From assembly GCF_009758125.1 (NCBI RefSeq), contig NZ_WRXO01000001.1, forward strand, positions 1,612,001 through 1,676,000: 64,000 nt of DNA, written 5' to 3'. A program made the position numbers and the translations under genes. The notes beneath the pieces were generated by a model. It searched no databases. It was not told the DNA's origin and saw only the letters and a list, made by a program, of their open reading frames with translations. Shown piece by piece: positions 1 to 8,819 of this stretch. Position 1 is the first letter of the stretch, and every line of letters starts with the position of its first letter. This stretch comes from Chitinophaga oryziterrae. Its GTDB lineage: Bacteria > Bacteroidota > Bacteroidia > Chitinophagales > Chitinophagaceae.

Positions 1-1
1 G

Positions 2-1408
2 AAATTTGTAGAGGTAGATACTCCCCCAACAAAAATTAGTACAGAAAGCGCCTATAAAGACAATACCACGGCAACGGCCGTATTAACAGGAATATATGCA
101 CGTATGAGTGATAATTATTTTGTGAGCTTAAACTTACCAGCCATTTCTTTATATGAAGAATTATCAGCCGATAATCTGATGATGTATGATGTGAATGTAA
201 ATAATGCTTTCGGAAGTTTTTATCAAAATGCCTTAGAGCCACAATACTTAACATCGGGTGCGCCTTATTGGAATAATACGTTTAGTATAATGTACAATAT
301 CAATGCGTCCATCGCAGCATTAACAGGAAATACAGAGCTTAAACCGGCAGTAAGCAAAAGGCTTTTAGGTGAAGCATATTTCCTGCGTGCGTTTTGTTAT
401 TTCTACTTAACCAATATATTTGGGGATGTGCCGTTGATTCTCACTACCCAGTATAATGAAAACTCACATTTTGCACGTACGCCACAAGCCGATGTATACA
501 AACAAATTCTCGCTGATCTGGCACAGGCAGAGGGTTTGCTGGATAATACTTATGTAGCGACTACCGATGTAACAAAAATTAGTTCAGAGCGCATACGCCC
601 TAATCTCGGAGCAGTTAACGCATTACAAGCCAGGGTATATTTATATCAGAAAAATTATCCGCTGGCAGAAGTTGCGGCTACCAAGGTCATTAGCCAATCT
701 AGCATTTATTCTATTGTAGATCTTAACTCCGTTTTTTTAAAAAATAGTTCCGAAACGATTTGGGCATTGCAACCTGTAAATAACAATTTTAATACAAGAG
801 AGGGTGGATTATTTATTTTACCCAATGATGGGCCTAATAGTGATCATCCCCTGCTCATATCACCATCTTTAATGAATAGTTTTGAACCTGGCGATGCCCG
901 TAAAGATAATTGGATAAACACGGTAACTATTGGTACAGATACCTTTCCGTATCCCGCAAAATATAAAATTGGTTTTGCAGATGGTTCAACAACTTTTGAT
1001 GAGTACACGATCGTATTCAGATTGTCCGAACAATATTTGATTAGGGCAGAGGCCAGGAATGAACAAGGTAAGACTAGTGATGCTATTGCCGATTTAAATA
1101 TATTGCGTACTCGTTCCAGAGCTGAGGCAACGGCAATGGTTCCAGATCCTTTACCAAACCTTTCATTATCGCTAACAGAAGCCCAACTTAGGCCGTTAAT
1201 TTTAAAAGAACGACGTGTAGAGTTATTTACTGAATGGGGGCATCGTTGGTTTGACTTGCAACGTACCGGTAATATTAATACAGCTATGACTGCGGCAGAA
1301 ATTTATAAGGGAGGTACTTGGCTAGCTTACAAAGCACTTTATCCAATCCCTGTTAGTGAAATACTTTTAAATTCTGCACTCTCTCAAAACCCAGGCTATA
1401 CAAATTAG
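2..1408 (+). CDS. susD: RagB/SusD-family nutrient-uptake lipoprotein, partial (N-terminus outside window)
   Basis: This is an outer-membrane surface lipoprotein of the SusD/RagB family, which caps a SusC-type TonB-dependent transporter and binds the ligand. The reading frame is open from base 2, so the lipoprotein signal and start lie to the left. The first visible residues (KFVEVDTPP) correspond to those just after the lipobox Cys in the second SusD of this window. The helical TPR-like core and the conserved C-terminal part are present, including LKERRVELFTEWGHRWFDL and the final NPGY. The partner SusC should lie immediately upstream, outside the window. It heads an apparent operon with a thioredoxin and an S9 peptidase, which suggests a peptide-like rather than glycan ligand (inference). 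Confidence 0.93.
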   Translation, partial: KFVEVDTPPTKISTESAYKDNTTATAVLTGIYARMSDNYFVSLNLPAISLYEELSADNLMMYDVNVNNAFGSFYQNALEPQYLTSGAPYWNNTFSIMYNINASIAALTGNTELKPAVSKRLLGEAYFLRAFCYFYLTNIFGDVPLILTTQYNENSHFARTPQADVYKQILADLAQAEGLLDNTYVATTDVTKISSERIRPNLGAVNALQARVYLYQKNYPLAEVAATKVISQSSIYSIVDLNSVFLKNSSETIWALQPVNNNFNTREGGLFILPNDGPNSDHPLLISPSLMNSFEPGDARKDNWINTVTIGTDTFPYPAKYKIGFADGSTTFDEYTIVFRLSEQYLIRAEARNEQGKTSDAIADLNILRTRSRAEATAMVPDPLPNLSLSLTEAQLRPLILKERRVELFTEWGHRWFDLQRTGNINTAMTAAEIYKGGTWLAYKALYPIPVSEILLNSALSQNPGYTN

Positions 1409-1432
1409 AAAACGGCTCTTTTTTTATTACTG

Positions 1433-1464
1433 TTCACCCTAATGGAGCAATCCAATGGGGTGAA
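1433..1464 (+). promoter_or_regulatory. Imperfect inverted repeat between susD and thioredoxin gene
   Basis: The arms 1433-1445 and 1452-1464 pair over 13 positions with two mismatches around a 6-nt loop. No T-tract follows, so this is more likely an mRNA processing or attenuation hairpin between SusD and the next gene than a terminator. It also argues that translation of the next gene begins at 1487 rather than at the ATG at 1442, which lies inside the hairpin. Confidence 0.4.
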
Positions 1465-1486
1465 CTCACCTTTTAAAATTATAGAA

Positions 1487-2785
1487 ATGAAAAAGATCAT
1501 CATGATTTTATGTTGGCTTCTACCAACAATAGTACACGCTCAAAAAAATGAAGAAGTTGTTTTTAAAGATTTTAGCAATTGGCAACAGGTGTTGGCTAAA
1601 GCAAAAACGGAGCATAAAAATATCTTTGTAGATGCTTATGCAACTTGGTGTGGTCCTTGTAAAAAAATGGATGCAGATGTATATACCGATCCAAAAGTAG
1701 TTGAATTTGTCAATAGTAACTTTATCGCTGTTAAGGTCCAATTTGACCAAACCGATAAAGATTCGGAAGGCACCAAACATTGGTATACTGATGCTAAATA
1801 TTTAATGGATACTTATCATATTGAAGCCTTTCCAACCTTTTTATTTATTTCTCCGAATGGTGAATTACTTCAAAAAGATATGGGATACCAGAATCCCAGC
1901 GATTTTTTGACCATATTAAATAATGCAATTAACCCGCAAGACAACTATGCTGGTCAGGTTAACCAATTCAAAAAGGGCAAAATTACACGTAAGCAGCTCT
2001 TGGTATTAATAATAAAAACTAAAGATTATCATAATGATAGTCTGGCCCTTGAAATGGCTAAATTCTATAAAAAATCTTTTATAGATCAGTCGCAATCTAA
2101 TAAAATTATAAATGCAGAATTACCGGCCTTCATTGTAAATTTTCATGAATTGCTTTCCATACATGATCCAATTGTTCAATTTATGTATCACAAACCGGCA
2201 CTTGCAGATTCCATGATGGAATTACCTGGATATTCACGTAGAGTTGTAGATAATTTAATTGCGAAGGATGCAATTAATCCTATCATTAAACCTAATGGTA
2301 AATATACCAGTACATTACCTCATTGGGATGCATTAGAAAAGCAGGTCGCAAAGTCTTATGACCCTATAACCGCAAAAAGATTGCTGATCAATGCTAAGAT
2401 AGGCTGGTATAGCGCAGTAAAAGACTGGCCCAATATCATTAAATATAATATTGAAAAGCTAGATGATCAAGGATTGGATACTGTAGGCCTGGCTGCTTCT
2501 GCCCTTAACAATCTATCATATAATATCATTTTTAAATTCAGCAATGATCCTTATGCTTTAAATAAAGCAATTGGTTATATGGAAGTATTACTAAAGAATC
2601 AGCCTAAAAATGTCCACTGGTTAGATACCTATGCTAATTTGTTATATAAAGTAGGTAGAAAGAAAGAAGCGATAAAACATGAAACAGTAGCATTGGATTT
2701 TGCTAAAGAAACGAACAAAGATGAAATTTCCATTTATGAGGAAAGGATAAAAAAAATGCAGGACAACATACCAACCTGGCAATAA
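1487..2785 (+). CDS. Secreted thioredoxin-domain protein with helical C-terminal extension
   Basis: The 432-residue product has an N-terminal signal peptide (about 1-19, cleaved near HAQ) and a thioredoxin fold with the active site WCGPC at residues 54-58. A long helical, TPR-like C-terminal half follows with no clear motif. The protein is expected in the periplasm, where it would reduce or isomerise disulfides. I chose the start at 1487, which gives a clean signal peptide (MKKIIMILCWLL); the upstream ATG at 1442 lies inside a hairpin and would bury the signal. It follows susD and precedes an AraC-type regulator and S9 peptidase on the same strand. Thioredoxins of this kind repeatedly accompany small secreted peptides in this window. 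The fold is secure; the substrate is unknown. Confidence 0.88.
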   Translation: MKKIIMILCWLLPTIVHAQKNEEVVFKDFSNWQQVLAKAKTEHKNIFVDAYATWCGPCKKMDADVYTDPKVVEFVNSNFIAVKVQFDQTDKDSEGTKHWYTDAKYLMDTYHIEAFPTFLFISPNGELLQKDMGYQNPSDFLTILNNAINPQDNYAGQVNQFKKGKITRKQLLVLIIKTKDYHNDSLALEMAKFYKKSFIDQSQSNKIINAELPAFIVNFHELLSIHDPIVQFMYHKPALADSMMELPGYSRRVVDNLIAKDAINPIIKPNGKYTSTLPHWDALEKQVAKSYDPITAKRLLINAKIGWYSAVKDWPNIIKYNIEKLDDQGLDTVGLAASALNNLSYNIIFKFSNDPYALNKAIGYMEVLLKNQPKNVHWLDTYANLLYKVGRKKEAIKHETVALDFAKETNKDEISIYEERIKKMQDNIPTWQ

Positions 2786-2842
2786 TTAGCTCGCTGCACA
2801 TCTGCTGCGGTGTATTTGTATATCTTAAATTTTAATAACACC

Positions 2843-3247
2843 ATGTTTGTTCCACCATTACCCAACATCATTGAGATTCCTTTTTTTGAAAAAGGTTTCA
2901 TACCACCGGATTGCATCATTATGGAAAAATTGAATCTTTTGATTGAGCAAAATTATAAGGAAAATAAACCGGCTAGTTTTTATACAGAGGAAATGAATTT
3001 GAGTTTAAAAGTCTTAAATGCAATTGCAAAACGTCGTAGAGGATTGACATTACATGGATTAATACAATATCGGATCTATACTCAGGCGGCACACCTGATA
3101 TTAAACACACGCATGACTATGAAAGAAATTTCTTTTGCTTTAGGATTATCTGATCCGGCATACTTTTCCAGACGTTTTAAAAGAATAACCGGAATGAAAC
3201 CTAAAAACTTTAAACAAATCAATTACAACAGTCATCACATATTTTAA
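2843..3247 (+). CDS. AraC-type DNA-binding protein (HTH domain only)
   Basis: This is a short protein (134 residues from the ATG at 2843; a GTG at 2810 would add 11). Its C-terminal 85 residues form an AraC/XylS double helix-turn-helix, with the typical signature MKEISFALGLSDPAYFSRRF followed by KRITGMKPKNF. There is no ligand-binding or sensory N-terminal domain; residues 1-45 have no recognisable fold. It lies between the thioredoxin gene and the S9 peptidase, 11 bp before the latter, so it is probably a local regulator cotranscribed with its targets. A second stand-alone AraC HTH (27137-27466) heads the other peptide locus in this island. Family assignment is firm; the regulated promoter is inferred from position only. 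Confidence 0.85.
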   Translation: MFVPPLPNIIEIPFFEKGFIPPDCIIMEKLNLLIEQNYKENKPASFYTEEMNLSLKVLNAIAKRRRGLTLHGLIQYRIYTQAAHLILNTRMTMKEISFALGLSDPAYFSRRFKRITGMKPKNFKQINYNSHHIF

Positions 3248-3258
3248 TATTCACTCGG

Positions 3259-5889
3259 ATGAAAAGACTATTTCTTTGTATTCATTTGTTGGCACTGGCG
3301 GCTTTGCACAGTTCTGCACAAAAGCCACCGATCACAGATACATCTTATAAAACATGGACTACCGTTAATAATGGAAAGATTAGCGGTAATGGTTGGTTTG
3401 TTTCTTATATCATAAACAATAAACCAATAGGACAGAATACCGTCGTGATAACCGCGACAAATAAATCCTGGCAATATGAAACAGCAAGTTTTTCGGATTC
3501 GAATTTCTCTAAAGACAGTAGGTATCTTTTTGCTGTTAAAAACCAGGATACATTGGTGCAACTTAATCTGCAAACAAAAGAGTTTTCATTCATCCCACAT
3601 TGTAAGGGATATACTCTGTGCAGCATTAGTAAGGAAGATTATATAATTTATAGGTTAGACAATCCTTCAAGTGATCTGATTATAAAAAATCTTAAAACTC
3701 AAAAGCAACGCGTAATATCAAATTCATTTGAATATATCATAAACAAGGCTGGTAATGCCATCATCACCAAGTTAAAAGGAGATACGCTTTTCCCAGAAGT
3801 GATGCAATGGACAGATTTATCTTCTGGCCGTTCTAAGACCATTTATAGAGGTAAGGAAACCACGAATCAAATTTTTGATTTAACTGGATCTAAAACGGCT
3901 TTTACTACATCTTCCGATAATAGTACCCAAATATGGGTTTATGACAATAGCAGTCTTTTTTCGCAAATGATTGCCAGCGATTCATCAGAAGGTATCGTTA
4001 AAGGGTGTAAGATTTCTATTGATAACTCTTGGAAATTTAGTTCCGACGGAGAGGGTATATTCTTTACGCAGAATCCGGTACAAGAAAGCGATCCCTCACC
4101 AAATTTAACAATTTGGAGTTACCAGGATGCCTATTTACGATCCTATTATAATAATTATAAAGCTGGAATTTTATCTGGAACAAATTTAAGTTTACTAGAT
4201 ATTCAAAAAAAGAAAATCAGAAAATTACTCAGTGGGTTACAGAAAGTTAAAGACGGTATAATACCTGATTTGCATAATGAGTATCTACTCGTAGAATCTT
4301 CATTTGCTAGGGCGGATGACCGTGATTGGAACAAATACGCAAATTTCTCTTATTATTTATGTAATGTTAAGACTGGCGAATTAAGAATTATAAAAGAACA
4401 CAGTAGCTTCCAAATAAATAACATTATATTATCTCCAGATAATTCGTACTTGGTTTACTATGATTCAGAATTTTCCAAATACATCAGCATAAACATTCAC
4501 ACAAACAAATCAGCTATAATAAGTGAAGATATTCCGGGAGGGCTTCACTGTTTTTTTCTTCCAGATAGAGGTGTGCCAAATGTGCAAAACGGGTTAGGGG
4601 GAATAGTTGGATGGTTGATTAAAAGTAAGCGTGTTTTGATTCAAGGCACATTTGATATTTGGAGTGTGGATCTTGAAGGAAGAACCAAACCATTGAATTT
4701 AACAGAGGGAAAAAGCAATCATACAATTATATTCAGCCCTTTAAACATTGGTAAATTTACTCCTGTTTCTGAGAAAGCGAGTATTTTGGTTCTTGGCTTT
4801 AACTTGAAGAATAAAGATTGTGGAATCTATAATTTAAACTTAGGAAAGAAAAAATTGGAGGAACTTATTGTTTCACCTACATTTCTAGGTAATCCGTACG
4901 ATAATTATGCTGGGTTTCAAAAAGCTGAACAATCAAATGCATATTTGATTTCGGAAGTAAAAGTAAACCAGTCTTTAAACTATATATATACAAAAGACTT
5001 TAAAGAAATAGTTTATTTATCAAATAATCGTCCAGAAAAGGCATATAATTGGATAAATTCAGAACTTTTGACATATAAAGATAAGGATGGGAACTTGTGT
5101 GAAAGTATACTTTATAAACCTGAAAATTTTGATCCTCATAAAAAGTATCCTGTCATTTTTAGCATTTATTTGGATCAAACTAATTCTTTGAATAATTATT
5201 TGTCTCCTGAGCCTTCCAGAACTGGATTGAATGTACCCTTGCTGGTTAGTAATAATTATCTTTTTGTCAAACCTAACATTTATCGTATTAAAGGTAAACC
5301 AGGTGAAGCAGCATTAAACAGTGTATTGGCCGCAGTCAATTATTTAGCAAGCTATACCTGGGTGGATAGCTCAAATATGGCAATTACAGGACATAGTTTC
5401 GGTGGGTATGAAGCGAACTATATTATTGCAAAAACAAATAAATTTAAAGCGGCCTTGGTTGGTGCTGGCCCCTCTAATTTAGTGGTTAGTTATAATGAAT
5501 TGTGGAGTGATAAGGATGATTCCAAACAGAGTTATTTGAAGAATGCCGCATACCTTATGGGGGAAGATTTTGAAAACGCAACTGACAAATATGTTGAAAA
5601 TTCTCCGATTTTCTTTGCAAGGAATATTAAAACACCGGTGTTGCTATTACATAACAAAATGGATATTACTGTTCCGGTAGTACATAGTGTGAGTTTATTT
5701 GTTCAACTAAGAAAATTACAAAAGCCAGCATGGCTTTTACAATATAAAGATGGAAATCATATCCTTACAAATACTGAAGATGAGATTGATTTTCAAGATA
5801 GGATAAAAAGTTATTTTGATTATTTTCTGAAGAGTCAGCAAATGCCTGATTGGATGTCTAACTATATAAGGCCAACTCATATCGAATAA
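3259..5889 (+). CDS. S9-family (prolyl oligopeptidase/DPP IV-like) secreted peptidase
   Basis: The 876-residue protein has a signal peptide (about 1-20, cleaved after SSAQ), a long beta-propeller-like region and a C-terminal alpha/beta-hydrolase domain. The nucleophile motif GHSFGGYEA places the catalytic Ser at residue 713; the acid is probably in KMDITVP and the His in KDGNH. Such enzymes cleave small peptides in the periplasm, and the propeller restricts access to short substrates. It closes the susD-thioredoxin-AraC gene row and is followed by a hairpin terminator shared with the convergent small-peptide genes. The context suggests trimming or degradation of a small secreted peptide, possibly the products of 5941-6550 (inference). 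All catalytic elements are present and there is no sign of damage. Confidence 0.9.
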   Translation: MKRLFLCIHLLALAALHSSAQKPPITDTSYKTWTTVNNGKISGNGWFVSYIINNKPIGQNTVVITATNKSWQYETASFSDSNFSKDSRYLFAVKNQDTLVQLNLQTKEFSFIPHCKGYTLCSISKEDYIIYRLDNPSSDLIIKNLKTQKQRVISNSFEYIINKAGNAIITKLKGDTLFPEVMQWTDLSSGRSKTIYRGKETTNQIFDLTGSKTAFTTSSDNSTQIWVYDNSSLFSQMIASDSSEGIVKGCKISIDNSWKFSSDGEGIFFTQNPVQESDPSPNLTIWSYQDAYLRSYYNNYKAGILSGTNLSLLDIQKKKIRKLLSGLQKVKDGIIPDLHNEYLLVESSFARADDRDWNKYANFSYYLCNVKTGELRIIKEHSSFQINNIILSPDNSYLVYYDSEFSKYISINIHTNKSAIISEDIPGGLHCFFLPDRGVPNVQNGLGGIVGWLIKSKRVLIQGTFDIWSVDLEGRTKPLNLTEGKSNHTIIFSPLNIGKFTPVSEKASILVLGFNLKNKDCGIYNLNLGKKKLEELIVSPTFLGNPYDNYAGFQKAEQSNAYLISEVKVNQSLNYIYTKDFKEIVYLSNNRPEKAYNWINSELLTYKDKDGNLCESILYKPENFDPHKKYPVIFSIYLDQTNSLNNYLSPEPSRTGLNVPLLVSNNYLFVKPNIYRIKGKPGEAALNSVLAAVNYLASYTWVDSSNMAITGHSFGGYEANYIIAKTNKFKAALVGAGPSNLVVSYNELWSDKDDSKQSYLKNAAYLMGEDFENATDKYVENSPIFFARNIKTPVLLLHNKMDITVPVVHSVSLFVQLRKLQKPAWLLQYKDGNHILTNTEDEIDFQDRIKSYFDYFLKSQQMPDWMSNYIRPTHIE

Positions 5890-5905
5890 ATAGCAGATAG
5901 GAAAT

Positions 5906-5934
5906 ATTGAGGGAGCATAAAATGCCCCCTCAAT
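5906..5934. terminator. Bidirectional hairpin terminator
   Basis: The 13-bp arms 5906-5918 and 5922-5934 pair with one mismatch around an AAA loop. It lies between the convergent S9 peptidase (+) and small peptide gene (-). Confidence 0.75.
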
Positions 5935-5940
5935 ATTTAA

Positions 5941-6192
5941 TTATTCTCCGTGATAAACAGAAGTCAAAATTGTACAAGGCGCGGTTGTTGTAGTCGCGGC
6001 GTACGTAGTTGTGTAGAAGGCACCTTCATCTTTAGTTAAGGTGTACAGAGGTAATGAAATAGTACAAAGAGTACTTGTTAGGTTTGTCTTTGTAAATATA
6101 ACGTCTCCTTCCCTTTTTGCCTTAGATGCATAAACTCCACCGGCTATTGCTAGTACTGCGATAGCGGCGAGCATGATTTTTGCGCGTTTCAT
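5941..6192 (-). CDS. Small Thr/Cys-rich secreted peptide (DUF6520-like)
   Basis: This 83-residue product begins MKRAKIMLAAIAVLAIAGG and has a Sec-type signal that probably ends near residue 23. The mature part is extremely rich in Thr (a run YTTTYAATTTT at 60-70) and has exactly two cysteines, at 43 and 73, likely forming one disulfide. It resembles the small exported peptides annotated as DUF6520 in Pedobacter and relatives, whose function is unknown. The neighbour at 6302-6550 is a paralog with cysteines at 43 and 72. The gene converges on the S9 peptidase operon. Whether it is a signal, a toxin, a ligand of the SusCD pair or a modified peptide is open. The ORF itself is well supported by the signal peptide and the paralog. 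Confidence 0.75.
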   Translation of the reverse strand: MKRAKIMLAAIAVLAIAGGVYASKAKREGDVIFTKTNLTSTLCTISLPLYTLTKDEGAFYTTTYAATTTTAPCTILTSVYHGE

Positions 6193-6301
6193 AGTAAATA
6201 ATTTTGTGATTAATTCGAGAATGTGCCTACTCTGTTACATCGGGTTTTCGGCTACGCCCGTTTTCCTCGCGAGAATGAGTTTATTATATATTGATTATTG
6301 A

Positions 6302-6550
6302 CTACTCACCAATATAAATCGTATGAAGAACCGTACAAACAGCACCATATTGAAGGGTTGCAAAAGTAACTGTTACTGAAGCGCCAAATTGATCAAATGT
6401 TGCATTTGAAAATGTGCTATAACATAGAGTAGTATTATGAGTTGTTCTTATGTAAATAACGTCACCAATACGCTGTACTTTATGAGCATATATTCCACCA
6501 ATTACGCTGAAAATACTAATAGTAACTAGAAATAGTTTAGCACGTTTCAT
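6302..6550 (-). CDS. Small secreted peptide, tandem paralog (DUF6520-like)
   Basis: This 82-residue product begins MKRAKLFLVTISIFSVIGG and aligns along its whole length with the 83-residue neighbour downstream. It shares the MKRAK start, the GGxYA signal end, K(V/A)(Q/K)R(I/E)GDVI(Y/F), TTLC/STLC at Cys43, a second Cys at 72, and a final Y(I/H)GE. The Thr content of the mature part is lower. The tandem duplication with retained cysteines and divergent sequence between them suggests selection for variation in the middle of the peptide. The two genes are 109 bp apart and read the same way. Confidence 0.72.
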   Translation of the reverse strand: MKRAKLFLVTISIFSVIGGIYAHKVQRIGDVIYIRTTHNTTLCYSTFSNATFDQFGASVTVTFATLQYGAVCTVLHTIYIGE

Positions 6551-7163
6551 ATGGTAAGTTTTAAGTCTTTAATTAAACTAAGATTGGGTTAAAGCATGTA
6601 GTAATTTGCCATTAGCTAATTTTAATTCCTTGTGGATTTATCCCCAGGGTGATATAGGAACGGTAAGAAATGACCCAGGCCATTCCTCATATTCCCCAGG
6701 TTCTTATTAATTCACGTGCAAATTCAGCTTGCGGATTATGTTTTTATATTTGGCGCAGGCAATTGCAAGATTACCTACACCAAATATGAAGAAAGCAAAA
6801 TATGCTGATCAGAAAAATATACTCCTTTAATTTTTTGGGTTACAATTTATTCTATTGTAAAGGTAAACAGACTTACTTTCCTATTATTGCAGTGTATATA
6901 GTAGTTAGAGAAAAAAACTTTGGAGATACAGATTAATTCTTTTGCAATTGGAATAATCGGTGGCATAAAAGGGGCGGTAAAGAACGCCCCTTAATACATT
7001 GTTGTTAAAAAACAGCTCTGTTTCTTTTACGTTTGTCTTTCCTTCAAATGAAATATGCTTAAAGGTCGTAAAACAGGCTTACATTATACCGCAGTTAGAT
7101 AGTTGAATCACATGTAAAAATGGCTTAATTTGAGCAAATATTTAATCATTAAAAACTGGAAAG
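6551..7163. other. 613-bp intergenic region
   Basis: I see no convincing gene here. It holds the promoter of the 6302-6550 gene, an abortive 14-codon ORF at 6786 that starts MKKAK like the peptide genes, and a terminator-like hairpin at 6969-6992. The hairpin has no visible gene in front of it. Confidence 0.5.
6967..6999 (+). repeat. Terminator-like hairpin, repeat copy 1
   Basis: AAGGGGCG (6969-6976) pairs with CGCCCCTT (6985-6992) around an 8-nt loop. The 33-bp block recurs with a few changes at 8518-8550, after the next gene. Copy 1 has the intact stem. It may be the surviving terminator of a lost upstream duplicate, or the end of an unrecognised small RNA. Confidence 0.5.
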
Positions 7164-8510
7164 ATGATCAATAACATTTTGACAGAAATGCCGGCAGCGG
7201 AGTTTTATAGCTTTTATCACAACACAAATCTCCAGATGGCCCACTATAATCTGGGTACAAACACGGTTACTTTCCGCAAAAAAAAGATTATTGACTATTT
7301 AGAACTTATGCCAATACAACAGGGATCAATTAACCCAAATATTCATTTTATCGAGTGCATATTTACCCATGAAGTATCTTTCACTGTAAGCGAATATGAT
7401 AGATCTTATACGTTCGAGCGCTGTATCTTTGAAAAGAATGTTGTTTTTCATGGGGGTGAGTTCAAAAAAATTGTACAATTCTATGGTGGCCGGCTAAAAG
7501 AAAAATTAAGTATCCTCAATGGTAAATTTGCAAACTTCTACTTTGCATCAAATGGCAATACCGTCGAAATTGAAAGGGGGGAATTTACTGAACTTCATTT
7601 CTGTGGCCATGATCCATATAATAGAAAAAGACTAACAATAATATACCTGTTTATCAACTTTAACTACGTAAAGGCAATTATGGATATTCAGGAATACTTT
7701 ATAGCAACAACCCGATACACAGGCCTAGTGCATAAAGAAACGGAACTTTTAATCAGGGACGTTTCTTTTACCGATATCCAGATGGAGAATCTTTTTAACA
7801 ATGGCAAAATCAGAATCTTTGACCTGGATACCAGGATAACATCAGAAAAGGGGGCGTCTCTTACTATAATCCGGTCTAATCTGGCTAAAACGGAATTTTG
7901 CAATGTAGATCTTCGTCAGGTTAATACCATTGTCATTACCTCATCCTTTTTGTTGGAATGTTCTTTTGTAAACGTAATTTGGCCAGACAACCTAAACATA
8001 TCAAAAGAAGCGAGAGGTGAAATAAACCTTTTAGATAAAAAGGAAACCTATAGGCAGTTGAAATATGCCTATTGGAAACAAGGCGACGTTGTTGCCGAAT
8101 ACAAATTTCATGGTTTGGAAATGGATACTTACAATGATTATTTGATGGCCAATGGCGAAGCCTATAATTGGAAGGGTGTAGAGAATGCAATTGTGCTGCG
8201 GTTGAGTAAACTCACCAGTAACTATGGCCAAAGTTTTCTTAGACCTCTGGTTACTTTATTAGTTGTAGGGATTATACTATTTACCTGGCTGGTAGCTTTG
8301 GGAACCTTCTCAGATCTTTACATTACCTGCCAGCCAAACTTACGCGGTATGATATCTACTATTCCCTACATGCTCGAATTTGCAAATCCAGTACATAAAT
8401 ATGAACTTGGGTTAACCGGTGGGCCTTACGTCATAGAGTTGATGATGAGAATTATCTCTGCCTATTGCATTTACAACATTGTCCGTGCCACCAGAAGATT
8501 TGTAAAGTAG
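7164..8510 (+). CDS. Membrane protein with pentapeptide-like beta-helix domain
   Basis: The 448-residue protein has no signal peptide. Residues about 60-260 show a repeating pattern of aromatic or hydrophobic core positions (for example FIECIFTHEVSF, FERCIFEKNVVF, FYGGRL, LNGKFANF). This is typical of right-handed quadrilateral or beta-helix proteins related to pentapeptide repeats. The C-terminal third holds a membrane helix (about 355-378, LVTLLVVGIILFTWLVALG), a short loop, and a second hydrophobic stretch near 425-440 that ends in RATRRFVK. That layout matches beta-helix proteins with a two-helix channel-like tail. Their function is unknown, so this one is left as a membrane protein of unknown role. 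It stands alone between two related hairpins. Confidence 0.6.
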   Translation: MINNILTEMPAAEFYSFYHNTNLQMAHYNLGTNTVTFRKKKIIDYLELMPIQQGSINPNIHFIECIFTHEVSFTVSEYDRSYTFERCIFEKNVVFHGGEFKKIVQFYGGRLKEKLSILNGKFANFYFASNGNTVEIERGEFTELHFCGHDPYNRKRLTIIYLFINFNYVKAIMDIQEYFIATTRYTGLVHKETELLIRDVSFTDIQMENLFNNGKIRIFDLDTRITSEKGASLTIIRSNLAKTEFCNVDLRQVNTIVITSSFLLECSFVNVIWPDNLNISKEARGEINLLDKKETYRQLKYAYWKQGDVVAEYKFHGLEMDTYNDYLMANGEAYNWKGVENAIVLRLSKLTSNYGQSFLRPLVTLLVVGIILFTWLVALGTFSDLYITCQPNLRGMISTIPYMLEFANPVHKYELGLTGGPYVIELMMRIISAYCIYNIVRATRRFVK

Positions 8511-8517
8511 CCCTAAA

Positions 8518-8550
8518 AAAAGGGGCGGTAAAAACCATCCCTTAATGCAT
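8518..8550 (+). repeat. Terminator-like hairpin, repeat copy 2 (degenerate)
   Basis: This block nearly matches 6967-6999 and starts 7 bp after the stop of the beta-helix membrane protein gene. Its right arm carries changes (CATCCCTT instead of CGCCCCTT) that weaken the stem. It is probably the terminator of that gene. Confidence 0.5.
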
Positions 8551-8708
8551 CTTTTCTAATTTGCTAAAAAAGTAATTCACAATATTTTAAATCATTGACA
8601 TGAAGTTACGTTGCAGTACTTACACTGCACGGCAGTGAGAAAAAACAGGTCGTAACCCATTTGAAGGGCTAACCTTACACAGAGCTATGCTTATTTATTC
8701 TGCCCAAA

Positions 8709-8754
8709 TTAACTTCGTATTAACTTAATTATTTGCCAAAGCAACTAAATTGCG
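8709..8754 (+). promoter_or_regulatory. Promoter with TTAAC-N6-TTAAC direct repeat
   Basis: The 16-mer TTAACTTCGTATTAAC (8709-8724) is identical to 37301-37316. In both cases TAAATTGCG follows 37-39 bp after the start of the 16-mer (here 8746-8754) and a gene for an exported product follows. The pentamer TTAAC is repeated at an 11-bp pitch, one helical turn, as expected for a dimeric response-regulator site overlapping a -33 element. The regulator is unknown. Confidence 0.5.
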
Positions 8755-8819
8755 GGCCGGAATTTCAATTTTCTGTAGCCAGAAACTTTAGATGGTTGCT
8801 TATCTTAATTCATTAGATC

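Noticed and set aside
36..254. 72-codon ORF on the minus strand
   Set aside because: It lies antisense to the susD frame, which is open from base 2 and has clear homology.
1442..1486. Upstream start for the thioredoxin gene
   Set aside because: The ATG at 1442 is inside a hairpin and would place 15 polar residues before the signal peptide; 1487 is the better start.
6786..6830. 14-codon ORF starting MKKAK like the peptide leaders
   Set aside because: It stops after 14 codons without a hydrophobic leader. Similarity is limited to five residues.
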